Part shown: positions 20,301 through 27,692 of the stretch, one piece after another | How positions within the stretch are numbered: position 1 is the first letter of the stretch | How the letters are laid out: every line of letters starts with the position of its first letter | Origin: Actinomadura oligospora ATCC 43269 | GTDB taxonomy: Bacteria > Actinomycetota > Actinomycetes > Streptosporangiales > Streptosporangiaceae | DNA: 64,000 bases | NCBI RefSeq assembly: GCF_000518265.1 | Contig: NZ_JADG01000013.1 | Span: forward strand, 275,720 to 339,719 | Reading direction: 5' to 3' | The notes under the pieces: generated by a model | Seen by the model: the letters and a program-made list of their open reading frames with translations, nothing else | Told to the model about the DNA's origin: nothing | Databases searched by the model: none | Made by a program: the position numbers and the translations under genes

Positions 20301-20392
20301 CAGCGTCGTACGAATCCCCCGCCCAGCCGCATATCCGGAAGACTACGCGGCCGTCCGCGCCGGCCGCTCGGCCGCTGGTCCAGGTCGATCAT
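17387..20392 (-). CDS. Fusion of extracellular S15/CocE-type hydrolase with ABC transporter ATPase
   Basis: One 1001-residue reading frame joins two activities. Residues 1-62: basic cytoplasmic start and a membrane helix (about 41-60). Residues 75-610: an X-Pro dipeptidyl-peptidase/CocE-like alpha/beta hydrolase with the nucleophile in GESYGG (Ser188), an Asp in GQSDSLF (Asp304), a His in QGGHDGG (His335), a Gly-rich linker at 440-490 and a beta-rich C-terminal region. Residues 624-645: a second helix ending in RRKP. Residues 650-765: Ala/Thr/Pro linker. Residues 768-1001: an ABC ATPase with Walker A GPNGAGKT (800-807), signature YSQGMRQR (896-903), Walker B LLVLDEPT (916-923) and H-loop SSHLLAE. 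The two helices place the hydrolase outside and the ATPase inside. The partner permease is coupled downstream. Peptide or ester substrate unknown. Confidence 0.9.
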   Translation of the reverse strand: MIDLDQRPSGRRGRPRSLPDMRLGGGFVRRWAAIGGRGRRWTAAGGAVALAAAGGLAYGVAASDGRAVASSEQWISVVDGPRDDQQVRLDTAFYRPAGSGRSPAILLGHGFGGTKDDMRAEARRLARDGYAVLTWSARGFGRSTGQIALNSPDYEVKDVRQLVDWLARRPEVRLDGPGDPRVGMTGESYGGAIALMTAGFDRRVDAIAPRITWYSLPDVFFPNATGRGPGAGVFKKLWAGLFFTSGADGSACGRFLPALCTMYQQVAESGRPTPEALSLLARSSPMVVATRIRVPSLLIQGQSDSLFPLDQADANARAIAHNDSPVRTVWYQGGHDGGDPETSRLEGYVRTWFDTYLKSNTPTATAKGPKPPPTQGGGATGDGFTVTRAGGIDSSSQRVVVRAASTGTYPGLSANPRTLPLRGAAQTVQNPAGGTPASISALPGLGGLDALGSLGGQVMGGGSGDDGAGGGNDGGRGGTGSRGGSGGGGGFTLDVPGQSAVFDTPALTGAVQLTGAASLRLKVTNVPSDGASLFAKLYDVAPGGGATPARRLAAPFHVSSSDDVTVTLPALDYRFEAGHRIRVVVSTTDMGFATPPKPASYTVAATSGITVPSVPSLRTPAAPLPAWVWALPVAAAAIAAGILLTGRRKPILPAPATGSEPRTAKPAKAQAKATATITAPQPDETTKPTKTPSATSTGNGSHPNEGNPAPDAQADGNSPARRGAQTDKVGAGSGASAGANGSKALTDGPERRPAKAAFDPGLADVPLEISGLTKAYSNGYRAVSELSFRVERGQVLGLLGPNGAGKTTTLRMLMGLIHPDEGEIRIFGHRVTPGAPVLSRLGSFVEGPGFLPHLSGRDNLDLYWRATGRPAGSAHLEEALEIADLGAALDRAVRTYSQGMRQRLAIAQAMLGLPDLLVLDEPTNGLDPPQIREMREVLVRYAASGRTVIVSSHLLAEVEQSCTHAVVMAGGRRVAAGPVSEITGTGRRLEDAFLEIIGEGS

Positions 20393-20428
20393 GCGCCCGG
20401 TGGCGTACCGGCGGCCCGGCCGTCCTCC

Positions 20429-21250
20429 TCAGGCAGGACCCGGCGCGGCCACCTGGCCGTCCGTCCGGTCGCCGGAGCCGAGACCGTCCGCGCAGCCGCC
20501 GGAACCGGAGTCGTCCGCGCGGTCGCCGGAACCAGGGTCGTCCGCGTGGTTGCCCGAACCGGGGTCGTCCGCGCGGTTGCCGGAACCGGGGTCGTCCGCG
20601 TGGACGGCGAGGGCGGCGGCGAACATCAGGGTCAGGCGTTCGGTGAGGTCGGCGCGGTCGATGGAGCGCAGGTCGTCGATGACGAGCATCCGCCGGACCG
20701 GGCCGCCGCCCATGATGACCAGGGCGGCCACGGTCGCGCGGGCGCGCCGGTCCGGGCCGGTGAGCTTGGCGACCAGCGGCTCGACCAGCACGTCGTTCAT
20801 GTGCTCGCGCAGGATCGCCTGGACCTCGGGGTTGCCGACCGAGCGGTCCAGCATCCGGACGAGCGGGCTCGGCGGGGCCCGGTGCGTCTGCCGGGCGACG
20901 TGCTCGGCCAGCCGCCGGGGGAGGTCCGCGGCGTCCGGCGTCCCGGTGATCACCTCGCGCAGTGCCGACTCGCCCCTCAGGACCCGTCCGAACAGCCCGG
21001 ACTTCGACCCGAAGTAGCGGTTGACCAGCGCGACGTTCGCGCCCGCCGCGGCGGCGATCATCCGGACGGTCACCCCGTCGTAGCCGTGCTCCCCGAACAG
21101 GTCGCGCGCCGCGTCCAGCAGCCGCCGCTCGGTCGCCTCGCGGTTCCGCTTCCGGGTGACGTGCTCCTCGCCGGCCACACCGGCCGCATCAGCCGTGGGG
21201 GTGGGCTCGTGGCGGGCGCCGCCCGGCGGGTTGCTCATGAGGTCGGTCAT
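20429..21250 (-). CDS. TetR-family regulator with repetitive C-terminal tail
   Basis: A 273-residue TetR-type repressor. The helix-turn-helix region is residues about 34-80 (ATERRLLDAARDLFGEHGY, then VTVRMIAAAAGANVALVNRYF). The ligand-binding part follows to about residue 225. The last 45 residues are five copies of a nine-residue unit like ADDPGSGNR, not part of the usual fold. The start is ATG at 21250 with GGAG upstream; ATG at 21238 is also possible. It is divergent from an MFS transporter whose promoter contains a palindrome (21303-21318) and so is the likely target. Confidence 0.88.
   Translation of the reverse strand: MTDLMSNPPGGARHEPTPTADAAGVAGEEHVTRKRNREATERRLLDAARDLFGEHGYDGVTVRMIAAAAGANVALVNRYFGSKSGLFGRVLRGESALREVITGTPDAADLPRRLAEHVARQTHRAPPSPLVRMLDRSVGNPEVQAILREHMNDVLVEPLVAKLTGPDRRARATVAALVIMGGGPVRRMLVIDDLRSIDRADLTERLTLMFAAALAVHADDPGSGNRADDPGSGNHADDPGSGDRADDSGSGGCADGLGSGDRTDGQVAAPGPA
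20461..20605 (-). repeat. 27-base tandem repeat coding the TetR tail
   Basis: About five degenerate 27-base units read on the minus strand as HADDPGSGN, RADDPGSGN, HADDPGSGD, RADDSGSGG and CADGLGSGD. The neighbouring units are close in base sequence, so copy number could vary between strains. Confidence 0.85.
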
Positions 21251-21296
21251 CGCTCCCGGCTCCAACGTGATCCTGATCGCTTCCAGTATCCCCGCG

Positions 21297-21325
21297 TTGC
21301 AAGTAAACGGACGTCTACATAAGAT
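21297..21325 (+). promoter_or_regulatory. Promoter of the MFS gene with a TetR-type operator in the spacer
   Basis: -35 TTGCAA (21297-21302), 17-base spacer, -10 TAAGAT (21320-21325). The spacer is filled by the imperfect palindrome GTAAACGGACGTCTAC (21303-21318; 12 of 16 positions symmetric). A repressor bound there would block the promoter. The TetR gene is read the other way 47 bases to the left. Confidence 0.75.
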
Positions 21326-21363
21326 ATATGCAAAACACAGGTAATCGATGGACAGGAGACGGA

Positions 21364-23973
21364 GTGGCTCAGACCGGCATGGTGCCGCGGAGTCCAGGTG
21401 CGGCGACGGCCGGGCACGCGGCGGCGCCGGCGCGGTACTCGCACCGGCAGATCCTGGAGATCCTCTCCGGGTTGATGATCGCGATGCTGACCACGATGAT
21501 CTCGACATCGGTGGTCGGCACCGCGCTGCCGACGATCGTCGGGGACCTCGGCGGCCAGGACCAGCTGTCCTGGGTGGCGAGCGCGTCGCTGCTGACGATG
21601 ACCGCCTCGACCCCGCTGTGGGGCAAGCTGTCGGACATCCTCGGCCGCAAGCTGATGTTCCAGTCGGCGCTGGTCATCTTCGTCCTGGCGTCGGTCGGCG
21701 CCGGACTGTCGCAGAACATCGGCCAGCTCATCGGGGCCCGTGCGCTCCAGGGCCTCGGCGTCGGCGGCGTGTCCGCGCTGGCGCAGGTCATCCTCGGCGA
21801 CGTCGTCCCGCCTCGCGAGCGCGGCCGCTACTCCGGCTACATGGGCGCGGTGTTCGGCGTCGCGACCGTCGCCGGGCCGATGCTCGGCGGCTTCATCGTG
21901 GACGCCGACGGACTCGGCTGGCGCTGGTGCTTCTACGTCTGCGTCCCGCTGGCGATCATCGCGCTCGCGGTCATGCAGAAGGTGCTGAAGCTCCCGAAGG
22001 TCAAGCGGGACACCCGCATCGACATCTTCGGCGCCTTCACCATCACCGGCGCGGCGACCGTCGTCATGCTGATCCTCACCATGGGCGGCAAGGAGTTCGA
22101 CTGGAACTCCACGTGGACCTACGTCCTCGCGGCCGTCGCGGTCGTCCTGCTGATCGGCGCGGTGGTCGCCGAGCGCGCGGCGCGTGAGCCGATCCTGCCG
22201 CCGCGGCTGTTCCGCAACCCGACCTTCGTGCTCTGCTCGATCGCCTCGCTGGCCGTCGGCGTCGCGATGTTCGGCGCGATGATCTACCTGCCGCAGTACC
22301 TGCAGATCGTCAAGGGCATGTCGCCCACGGGGTCCGGCCTGATGACCCTGCCGATGGTGGCGGCCATGTTCGTCACCTCGACCGGATCCGGCCAGATCGT
22401 CACCCGTCTCGGCCGCTACAAGTGGTTCCCGGTCGTCGGCCTCGCGCTGGTCGCCAGCTCGATGTTCCTGCTGTCGCGTCTGCACGTCGACTCCAGCAAG
22501 CTGGTCATCGGCGCGGACATCGCGGTCCTCGGCGCGGGCCTCGGCCTCACCCTGCAGATCATGATCCTGGCCGCGCAGAACGCCGCAGCGGTCACCGACC
22601 TCGCCGCCACCACTTCCGGCGTCTCCTTCTTCCGGAACCTCGGCGGCGCGATCGGCACCGCCGCGTTCGGCGCGATCCTCAACAACCGGCTCACGCACCA
22701 CCTCGCGGAGGGCCTGACCGCCGCGCACGTCCGTCCTCCGGCGGGCGGCACCTCGCTCGGCACGCCGGACGCCGTCCAGCACCTGCCCGAACCGTTCAAG
22801 GGCATCGTCCTGGAGGCGTTCACCCAGTCGCTGCAGACGGTGTTCCTGGTGGGCGTCCCGGTCGCGGCGGTCGGATTCGTCGTGGTCCTCTTCCTGAAGG
22901 AGCTGCCGCTGCGCGGCTCGTCCGCGATCAGCGCCGACAAGGCCCCGGGCGCGTCCGCCGCCGCCCCCGCTCCGGCGGACGCCCCGGCCTCCACGTCCCC
23001 CAACGGGCGGCACGCACGGACCGGGCAGGAACTCGCGGCCGTCGGCGCTTCCACGCCGTCCGCGACTGCCCTGACCAGCGCGAACGGCGCGTCCGTGAAC
23101 GGATCGTCCTCGAATGGCTCGTCTGTGGACGGTGCCTCGGCGGGCGGCGCGTCCGCGAGCGGCGCGTCGGTGGCCGAGGTCGTCCCGTCGTCCACAGAGG
23201 TGGGCGCCGGTGGTGGTGTGACGGTCAAGGGCGTCGTTCGCGGCGGGGATGGATCGCCCGTCGAGTCCGCCGCGCTGACCCTCATCGACGTGAGCGGACG
23301 CCAGCTCGGCCGCGCCCTCACCGGGGCGGACGGCGGGTACGCGCTCGACACCCCCGGCCCCGGCACGTACGTGCTGATCGCCGCGACCGGCGGGCACGAG
23401 CCGCAGGCCGCGACCCTGGTCGTCGGAGACCGTCCGGTGGAGTTCGACCTGGTCCTGGCCGGGAACGGCGGGCTCGCCGGGACCGTGTCCGGCGCGGACG
23501 GCACTCCGCTCGACGCCGCGACCGTCGTCGTCACGGACGTCCGGGGCGAGGTCGTCGGCACCGGACGAACCGGCACGAACGGCGAATACCAGTTCCAGGA
23601 CGTCGCCGCCGGTTCCTACACGATCGCGGTCAGCGCCGCCGGGCACCGTCCCGCAGCGCTCCAGGTCGAGGTGTCGGGGAACGGCCTGACCAGGCAGGAC
23701 GTCCGGCTTCCGGCGGGTGTGCACGTGCGCGGCGTCGTCCGCGACGAGGCCGGGCTCCCGGTCGGCAGGGCCCGCGTCACCCTGGTGGACGCCGCGGGCA
23801 ACGTCGCCGCGCTCAGCACCACCGGGCCGGACGGCGAGTACGCCTTCACCGACCTGACCGGCGGCCAGTACACGGTGATCGCGTCCGGGTATCCGCCGGT
23901 CGCCACCGGGCTCAACCTGTCCGGCGGCAGCCTGGACGGCCACGACCTCCACCTCGGCCACCCCGAGCAGTGA
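21364..23973 (+). CDS. DHA2-type MFS transporter fused to three transthyretin-like repeats
   Basis: An 869-residue protein. Residues about 25-520 are a 14-helix drug:H+ antiporter (DHA2/EmrB-like): the motif A equivalent GKLSDILGRK and motif C-like segment VFGVATVAGPMLGG are visible. Residues about 520-620 are a Ser/Ala/Asn-rich linker. Residues about 620-869 hold three repeats of a CarboxypepD_reg/transthyretin-like fold, each with the pattern GxVxxxxGxPVxxAxVTLxD...GxxTGxDGxYxxxxxxxGxYTVxxxA. The start is GTG at 21364, because AGGAG lies at 21354-21358; a reading from ATG 21328 would start inside the promoter region. Probably an efflux pump under the divergent TetR. The role of the extra repeats is unknown. 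Confidence 0.9.
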   Translation: MAQTGMVPRSPGAATAGHAAAPARYSHRQILEILSGLMIAMLTTMISTSVVGTALPTIVGDLGGQDQLSWVASASLLTMTASTPLWGKLSDILGRKLMFQSALVIFVLASVGAGLSQNIGQLIGARALQGLGVGGVSALAQVILGDVVPPRERGRYSGYMGAVFGVATVAGPMLGGFIVDADGLGWRWCFYVCVPLAIIALAVMQKVLKLPKVKRDTRIDIFGAFTITGAATVVMLILTMGGKEFDWNSTWTYVLAAVAVVLLIGAVVAERAAREPILPPRLFRNPTFVLCSIASLAVGVAMFGAMIYLPQYLQIVKGMSPTGSGLMTLPMVAAMFVTSTGSGQIVTRLGRYKWFPVVGLALVASSMFLLSRLHVDSSKLVIGADIAVLGAGLGLTLQIMILAAQNAAAVTDLAATTSGVSFFRNLGGAIGTAAFGAILNNRLTHHLAEGLTAAHVRPPAGGTSLGTPDAVQHLPEPFKGIVLEAFTQSLQTVFLVGVPVAAVGFVVVLFLKELPLRGSSAISADKAPGASAAAPAPADAPASTSPNGRHARTGQELAAVGASTPSATALTSANGASVNGSSSNGSSVDGASAGGASASGASVAEVVPSSTEVGAGGGVTVKGVVRGGDGSPVESAALTLIDVSGRQLGRALTGADGGYALDTPGPGTYVLIAATGGHEPQAATLVVGDRPVEFDLVLAGNGGLAGTVSGADGTPLDAATVVVTDVRGEVVGTGRTGTNGEYQFQDVAAGSYTIAVSAAGHRPAALQVEVSGNGLTRQDVRLPAGVHVRGVVRDEAGLPVGRARVTLVDAAGNVAALSTTGPDGEYAFTDLTGGQYTVIASGYPPVATGLNLSGGSLDGHDLHLGHPEQ

Positions 23974-24097
23974 GCCCCCAGGGCCGTTCGTGCGGGGCGG
24001 CCCCGGGCCCACTGCCTCAAGGGCGAACGCCGCTCCTGAGGCGTACTGAGACTGCCCCGATGCGTGATGAGGAGCCGCTCAGGGGCGTCGCGAAACC

Positions 24098-24150
24098 CCC
24101 GGAGCGGCGGACTGTCCGCACCTTTCAGTCCGCCGCTCCGGGCTTGTTTT
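24098..24150 (+). terminator. Strong intrinsic terminator after the MFS gene
   Basis: Perfect 17-base arms (24098-24114 and 24126-24142, CCCGGAGCGGCGGACTG and its complement) with an 11-base loop, followed by CTTGTTTT. Confidence 0.92.
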
Positions 24151-24202
24151 GAACGTTCACAAGTCACGAGGAAAGGCGATTACGGAATGCGGGCGTTTCG
24201 GC

Positions 24203-25027
24203 ATGGATGACAGCCAGGGGCTGCGCGCTGCGGTGCGGACCAGGGACGGATGGGCCGTTCCGCATGCCGTCGTGACCGTCACCGACATGACGGGCGCACA
24301 GGTCGCGCGGGAGCAGGCGGAGGAGAACGGCGACCTCGCAGCGTCCGCACCACCGCCGGGGACCTACACGGCGATCGTGACGGCCGTGGGCTACGCGCCG
24401 TCCGCGTCCACTCTGATCGTCACCGCGTCCGGACGCGCCGACCTCGGCACGATCGTCCTCGCGCGCACGGGCGGCGTCGAACTCCCGCCGCCCGGTCCGT
24501 GGACGATCGATCCGGCGCACTCGTCCGTCGCCGCGATCGCCCAGCACCTCGGCCTGTCCAGCGTCCGAGGCCGATTCGCCTCCTTCGAAGGACGCGTCGA
24601 CATCGCCGAGCCGGTCGAGAATTCGCAGGTCATCGCCCGCATCGACGCCGCGTCCATCGACACCGGCACCAGGACGCGCGACGAGCACCTGCGCTCGGCC
24701 GACTTCCTCAACGTGGCCGACCACCCGGTCATCGAATACCGCGGCGACGGTCTCACCCCGCGAGGCACCGACCGCTGGACCGTCCACGGCCACCTCGCCC
24801 TCAACGGCCACACCCGCCCGGTCGACCTGGACCTCACCTACCTCGGCACCGGGCCCGACCCGTGGGGCGGTGTCCGGGCCGCCTTTCGCGCCACCACCCG
24901 GCTCCGCCGCGTCGACTTCGGCATCCGCTTCAACCAGGTCCTCGAGGCGGGCATCGCGGCCGTCGGCGACAGCATCAAGATCGAACTGGAGATCCAGGCA
25001 GCTCAGGGCACTTCTCTCCCCAGCTGA
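24203..25027 (+). CDS. YceI-family protein with an N-terminal transthyretin-like domain
   Basis: About 274 residues in two parts. Residues 1-90 form one CarboxypepD_reg/transthyretin-like unit of the same type as those on the MFS protein just upstream (GWAVPHAVVTVTDMTG, then PPPGTYTAIVTAVGY). Residues about 98-270 are a YceI lipocalin-like domain (WTIDPAHSSVAAIAQHLGLS, then RSADFLNVADHPVIEYRG, ending DFGIRFNQVLEAG), a family that binds long isoprenoid or amide lipids. There is no signal peptide, so it seems cytoplasmic, unlike E. coli YceI. The start is uncertain: ATG 24203 lacks a good ribosome-binding site, while AGGAAAGG at 24169-24176 lies just ahead of an in-frame ATT. A strong terminator separates it from the MFS gene. 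Confidence 0.85.
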   Translation: MDDSQGLRAAVRTRDGWAVPHAVVTVTDMTGAQVAREQAEENGDLAASAPPPGTYTAIVTAVGYAPSASTLIVTASGRADLGTIVLARTGGVELPPPGPWTIDPAHSSVAAIAQHLGLSSVRGRFASFEGRVDIAEPVENSQVIARIDAASIDTGTRTRDEHLRSADFLNVADHPVIEYRGDGLTPRGTDRWTVHGHLALNGHTRPVDLDLTYLGTGPDPWGGVRAAFRATTRLRRVDFGIRFNQVLEAGIAAVGDSIKIELEIQAAQGTSLPS

Positions 25028-25034
25028 CCCGGAG

Positions 25035-25053
25035 TTATCCACAGCTTGTGGAT
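25035..25053. promoter_or_regulatory. Palindrome with a DnaA-box-like half
   Basis: ATCCACA-GCT-TGTGGAT (25037-25053) is a perfect inverted repeat, and its left part reads TTATCCACA, the consensus DnaA box. It lies between two convergent genes; one isolated box is not an origin, so its meaning is open. Confidence 0.3.
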
Positions 25054-25183
25054 TGCCTTGAGGGTGCGCGTCCCCTGCGGCGACGATGGAAGCGAAGTCG
25101 TCGATCCGCGCACAGGGGAAGGAGCTCTCGATGAGCTTTCGGTACAAGCGGGCGTTTTCGGGACGCCGGTCGGAGGTCCGGGG

Positions 25184-27127
25184 TCAGTGGCCCTTGAGGT
25201 CGCGCACCAGCCGGGTGGCGGAGGCGTGGTCCGGCGTGCCGGTGATCACGACCTTGCCGTCGGTGATGGCCATCTCGACGCGCGGCGCGGTGATCAGGCG
25301 ATTACCGATGACGAACGCGACGTCCCGCCCGACGGTCGAGCGGGTGAGCTGGGCGAACGCCTTCCGGTCGGAGGGACGCAGCGTGACCGCGACGTCGTAG
25401 GCGCCGCCGGTGCGTCCGCGCTGGACGCGCAGGTCGGTGACCTTGCGGATGGCCATGCCCTGGGTGAGCTGGTAGCAGACCAGACCCGTGGTGGTCTGCC
25501 CGGTCACGCCCTGCGTCCCCGCCTGACACTGGCCCGGGCTCGTCTGTGCCACCGGGAAGATCTGCAGCGGCGAGGCCAGTGCGACGGGACGGTTTCGCAT
25601 CGAGTTCGCGATCAGCCCACCCGTCACGGCGACGGCGGCGATCAGGATGCCCAGCGTCAGCACCATCGTGACGAGAGCCGCGCGATGCTCGCGAGCCGCC
25701 TGGTCCCGTCCGTCCTGCTTGGCATGCCCGCCGCGCAGCTCGGCACGACTCCGCTTGACCTCGGCCGCCTCCCGCTGCCGCGCCTTCGCCCGCGCCCGCC
25801 GCCGCGCGACATCCCCGTCCTCGTCAACGTCCGCCCCCAGAACGATCGCCGAAGCACCCCCCACCCCAGGGCCGGCAACCCCCGCCCCACCCTGCCCCAA
25901 GCCACCCCGGCCCGCGCGGCCGTGGCCCACGTCGTCCTGGCCCACGTCACCTCGGCCCGCGCGGCCATGGCCCGCGTCGTCCTGGCCCGTGCCGCCTCGG
26001 CCTGTGTCGCCTTGGGCCGCGTTGGCTCGGCCGACGTTGGCTCGGTCCGCGTTGGCTCGGTCCGCGTTGCGGTGGCCCCCCGCGGCTTGGCCCGTGTCGT
26101 CTTGGGCCGCGTTGCCTCGGCCGGTGTTGCTGCGGCTCTCCATGTCGGCTCGGTCAGCGTTGCCTCGGTTGGCCGCCTTACGACGACCAGCTTTACGGCG
26201 ACCAGCTTTACTACGGCCTGCGTCGCTTTGGTTGGCGCCGCCTCGGGGGCCCGTGCCGCTTAGGTTCGCGTTGCCTTGGCCCGTGTCGCTTGGGTCTGCG
26301 TCGTCTCGGTCTGCGTTGGCTTGGTCCGTGTTGGCCTGGGCTGCGTCGTCCGCTGCGGCGCTAGGGGATGCCGCCTTGCGGCGTTCGGATGAGCCAAGGC
26401 TCGAAGGTTCGGTGGGCAGCGTTGCGGCCGATGCAGGCGCGCTGGGGTTGGCGGGGACGCTGGTGGCTGTGGAGTCGGTTGATGCCGGTGCGGTTGGTGC
26501 GGGCGCGTCTGAGGACAGGGCGCTGGAGGGTGTTGCTGCCTCGCCAGCGGACGAAGCGGGTGTCGCTGCGCCCGGGGCCGTTCTCGTGGCGGGTGGTGTG
26601 GCGCCCGCCTCAGAGGAGGTGGCCGGGTTCGTGGACGCTTCGGCGTCGTTGGCGGACCGGGGTGCCTTGCCGTGCTTCGCCTTTTGGCGGCTCTTCGCGC
26701 TGTGACGAGGGGAGTCGCCTGTTGCTCGCGTCTGGCTTGCAGGCTCGTCAAGGGGGGAGGTTGCCGACGGCGTCGCGGGACGAGGCTCGGTGGTCTCCGT
26801 TTGGGCGGAGGTCAGCCTTTGTTGCTGTGCGGCGGTGGCGGCCTGGAGGCGTTCGAGGCGCTTGCGTTCGCGGCGGCCCAGCTTCGGTGCCGTGGCGGAG
26901 GAGGATTGCTTCGGTGCCGAGGTCGGTGCGGGGGAGGAATGTCCAGCCGCGTGGGCGCCTTCGGTTCCGCGCCCCTGGTCACGCTGCTCGTCCGGGGCTT
27001 GGGGGTGGTCGTCGGACGTGGGGGTGTCGGGGGTGTCGCCCTGGCGGCGGCCCTTGAGGGCGTGCTCGGGCGTGGGATCGGCGGACGTGTCCTGACGATC
27101 CTTGCTGCGGCGCGGAACGACCCGCAT
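25184..27127 (-). CDS. Membrane protein with long low-complexity region and SecD-P1-like C-terminus
   Basis: A 647-residue single-pass protein. Residues 1-480 are hydrophilic and low in complexity: a charged Arg/Lys/Gln start (PKLGRRERKRLERLQ), Ala/Thr/Pro-rich stretch, and from about 300 to 440 a five-residue periodicity (units such as RANAD, RANVG, QGDTG, RGGTG, QDDAG). A membrane helix lies at about 484-506. The extracytoplasmic end (507-647) ends in FAQLTRSTVGRDVAFVIGN and APRVEMAITDGKVVITG, which resembles the P1 head part of SecD. It lacks the SecD membrane domain, so it is not a translocase by itself. ATG 27127 has GGGAGGTGA upstream. Function unknown. Confidence 0.75.
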   Translation of the reverse strand: MRVVPRRSKDRQDTSADPTPEHALKGRRQGDTPDTPTSDDHPQAPDEQRDQGRGTEGAHAAGHSSPAPTSAPKQSSSATAPKLGRRERKRLERLQAATAAQQQRLTSAQTETTEPRPATPSATSPLDEPASQTRATGDSPRHSAKSRQKAKHGKAPRSANDAEASTNPATSSEAGATPPATRTAPGAATPASSAGEAATPSSALSSDAPAPTAPASTDSTATSVPANPSAPASAATLPTEPSSLGSSERRKAASPSAAADDAAQANTDQANADRDDADPSDTGQGNANLSGTGPRGGANQSDAGRSKAGRRKAGRRKAANRGNADRADMESRSNTGRGNAAQDDTGQAAGGHRNADRANADRANVGRANAAQGDTGRGGTGQDDAGHGRAGRGDVGQDDVGHGRAGRGGLGQGGAGVAGPGVGGASAIVLGADVDEDGDVARRRARAKARQREAAEVKRSRAELRGGHAKQDGRDQAAREHRAALVTMVLTLGILIAAVAVTGGLIANSMRNRPVALASPLQIFPVAQTSPGQCQAGTQGVTGQTTTGLVCYQLTQGMAIRKVTDLRVQRGRTGGAYDVAVTLRPSDRKAFAQLTRSTVGRDVAFVIGNRLITAPRVEMAITDGKVVITGTPDHASATRLVRDLKGH

Positions 27128-27333
27128 CGTCACCTCCCCGACAGTTGATCTCCAAGTCTTGCAGGAAGGGGCCCGCCGACGCATCCCTTGAGGGAGCGGA
27201 GGTCGCGACACAGGCAAAACCGGCCATGAACAAGTGAGTAAAACCGGGCTTTGGGTGCGGGCGAAATTCGCTCCGACGGACAAAGCGCGTGCCGCGTGTT
27301 CCGACACGCGCCAACGAACCGCACACGGAGCCG

Positions 27334-27372
27334 CCGCGTGGCGACGTCCCGAAGGCGGACGTCGCCACGCGG
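27334..27372. terminator. Strong hairpin in the 565-base gap between korB and the SecD-like gene
   Basis: Perfect 16-base arms (CCGCGTGGCGACGTCC, 27334-27349, and its complement at 27357-27372) with a 7-base loop CGAAGGC. No T tract follows on either strand. The gap 27128-27692 holds no gene I can support; open frames there are short and of random composition. It may insulate the SecD-like gene from korAB transcription. Confidence 0.6.
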
Positions 27373-27648
27373 TTCTCCCGGCCGCGTAGGCCATCAGATG
27401 GCCCCCGACCTCCGGGCCCTAGCTGGCGCCGAGGCCCTGCTGAGAACCGGGCGGCGCGACCGCTGGCGAGCGAATGCCGCAGGAAAGGGGGCTTCAGGTG
27501 GCCGAGGGGGCGTCCAGGGGCGGGGGAGGCGGCGAGTGGCCGTTCGGGAGGGATGGAGAAGGGGCCACGGCCCGCAGCGAAGAAGGCCGTCCGGGAGGGG
27601 CGAAGGGGCCAGGAGGGGTTGTGAGGGGCCCGTCCGGGAGGGGGTGAG

Positions 27649-27679
27649 GGGCCGGGCGGGGGGTGGGGCCGCCCGGCCC
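27649..27679 (-). terminator. GC-rich terminator-like hairpin after korB
   Basis: Arms GGGCCGGGCGG (27649-27659) and CCGCCCGGCCC (27669-27679), 9-base loop, 14 bases past the korB stop on the minus strand. No T tail, so it may be of the actinomycete non-canonical kind. Confidence 0.6.
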
Positions 27680-27692
27680 TTCGGGGGGTGGG

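Noticed and set aside
25035..25043. DnaA box as sign of an origin
   Set aside because: Only one box, no dnaA, dnaN or gyrase gene near, no cluster of boxes.
25086..25400. Frame with good-looking ribosome-binding site (GGAAGGAG) before MSFRYKR
   Set aside because: It runs opposite and into the SecD-like gene, and the residues after the first fifteen are only its shadow.
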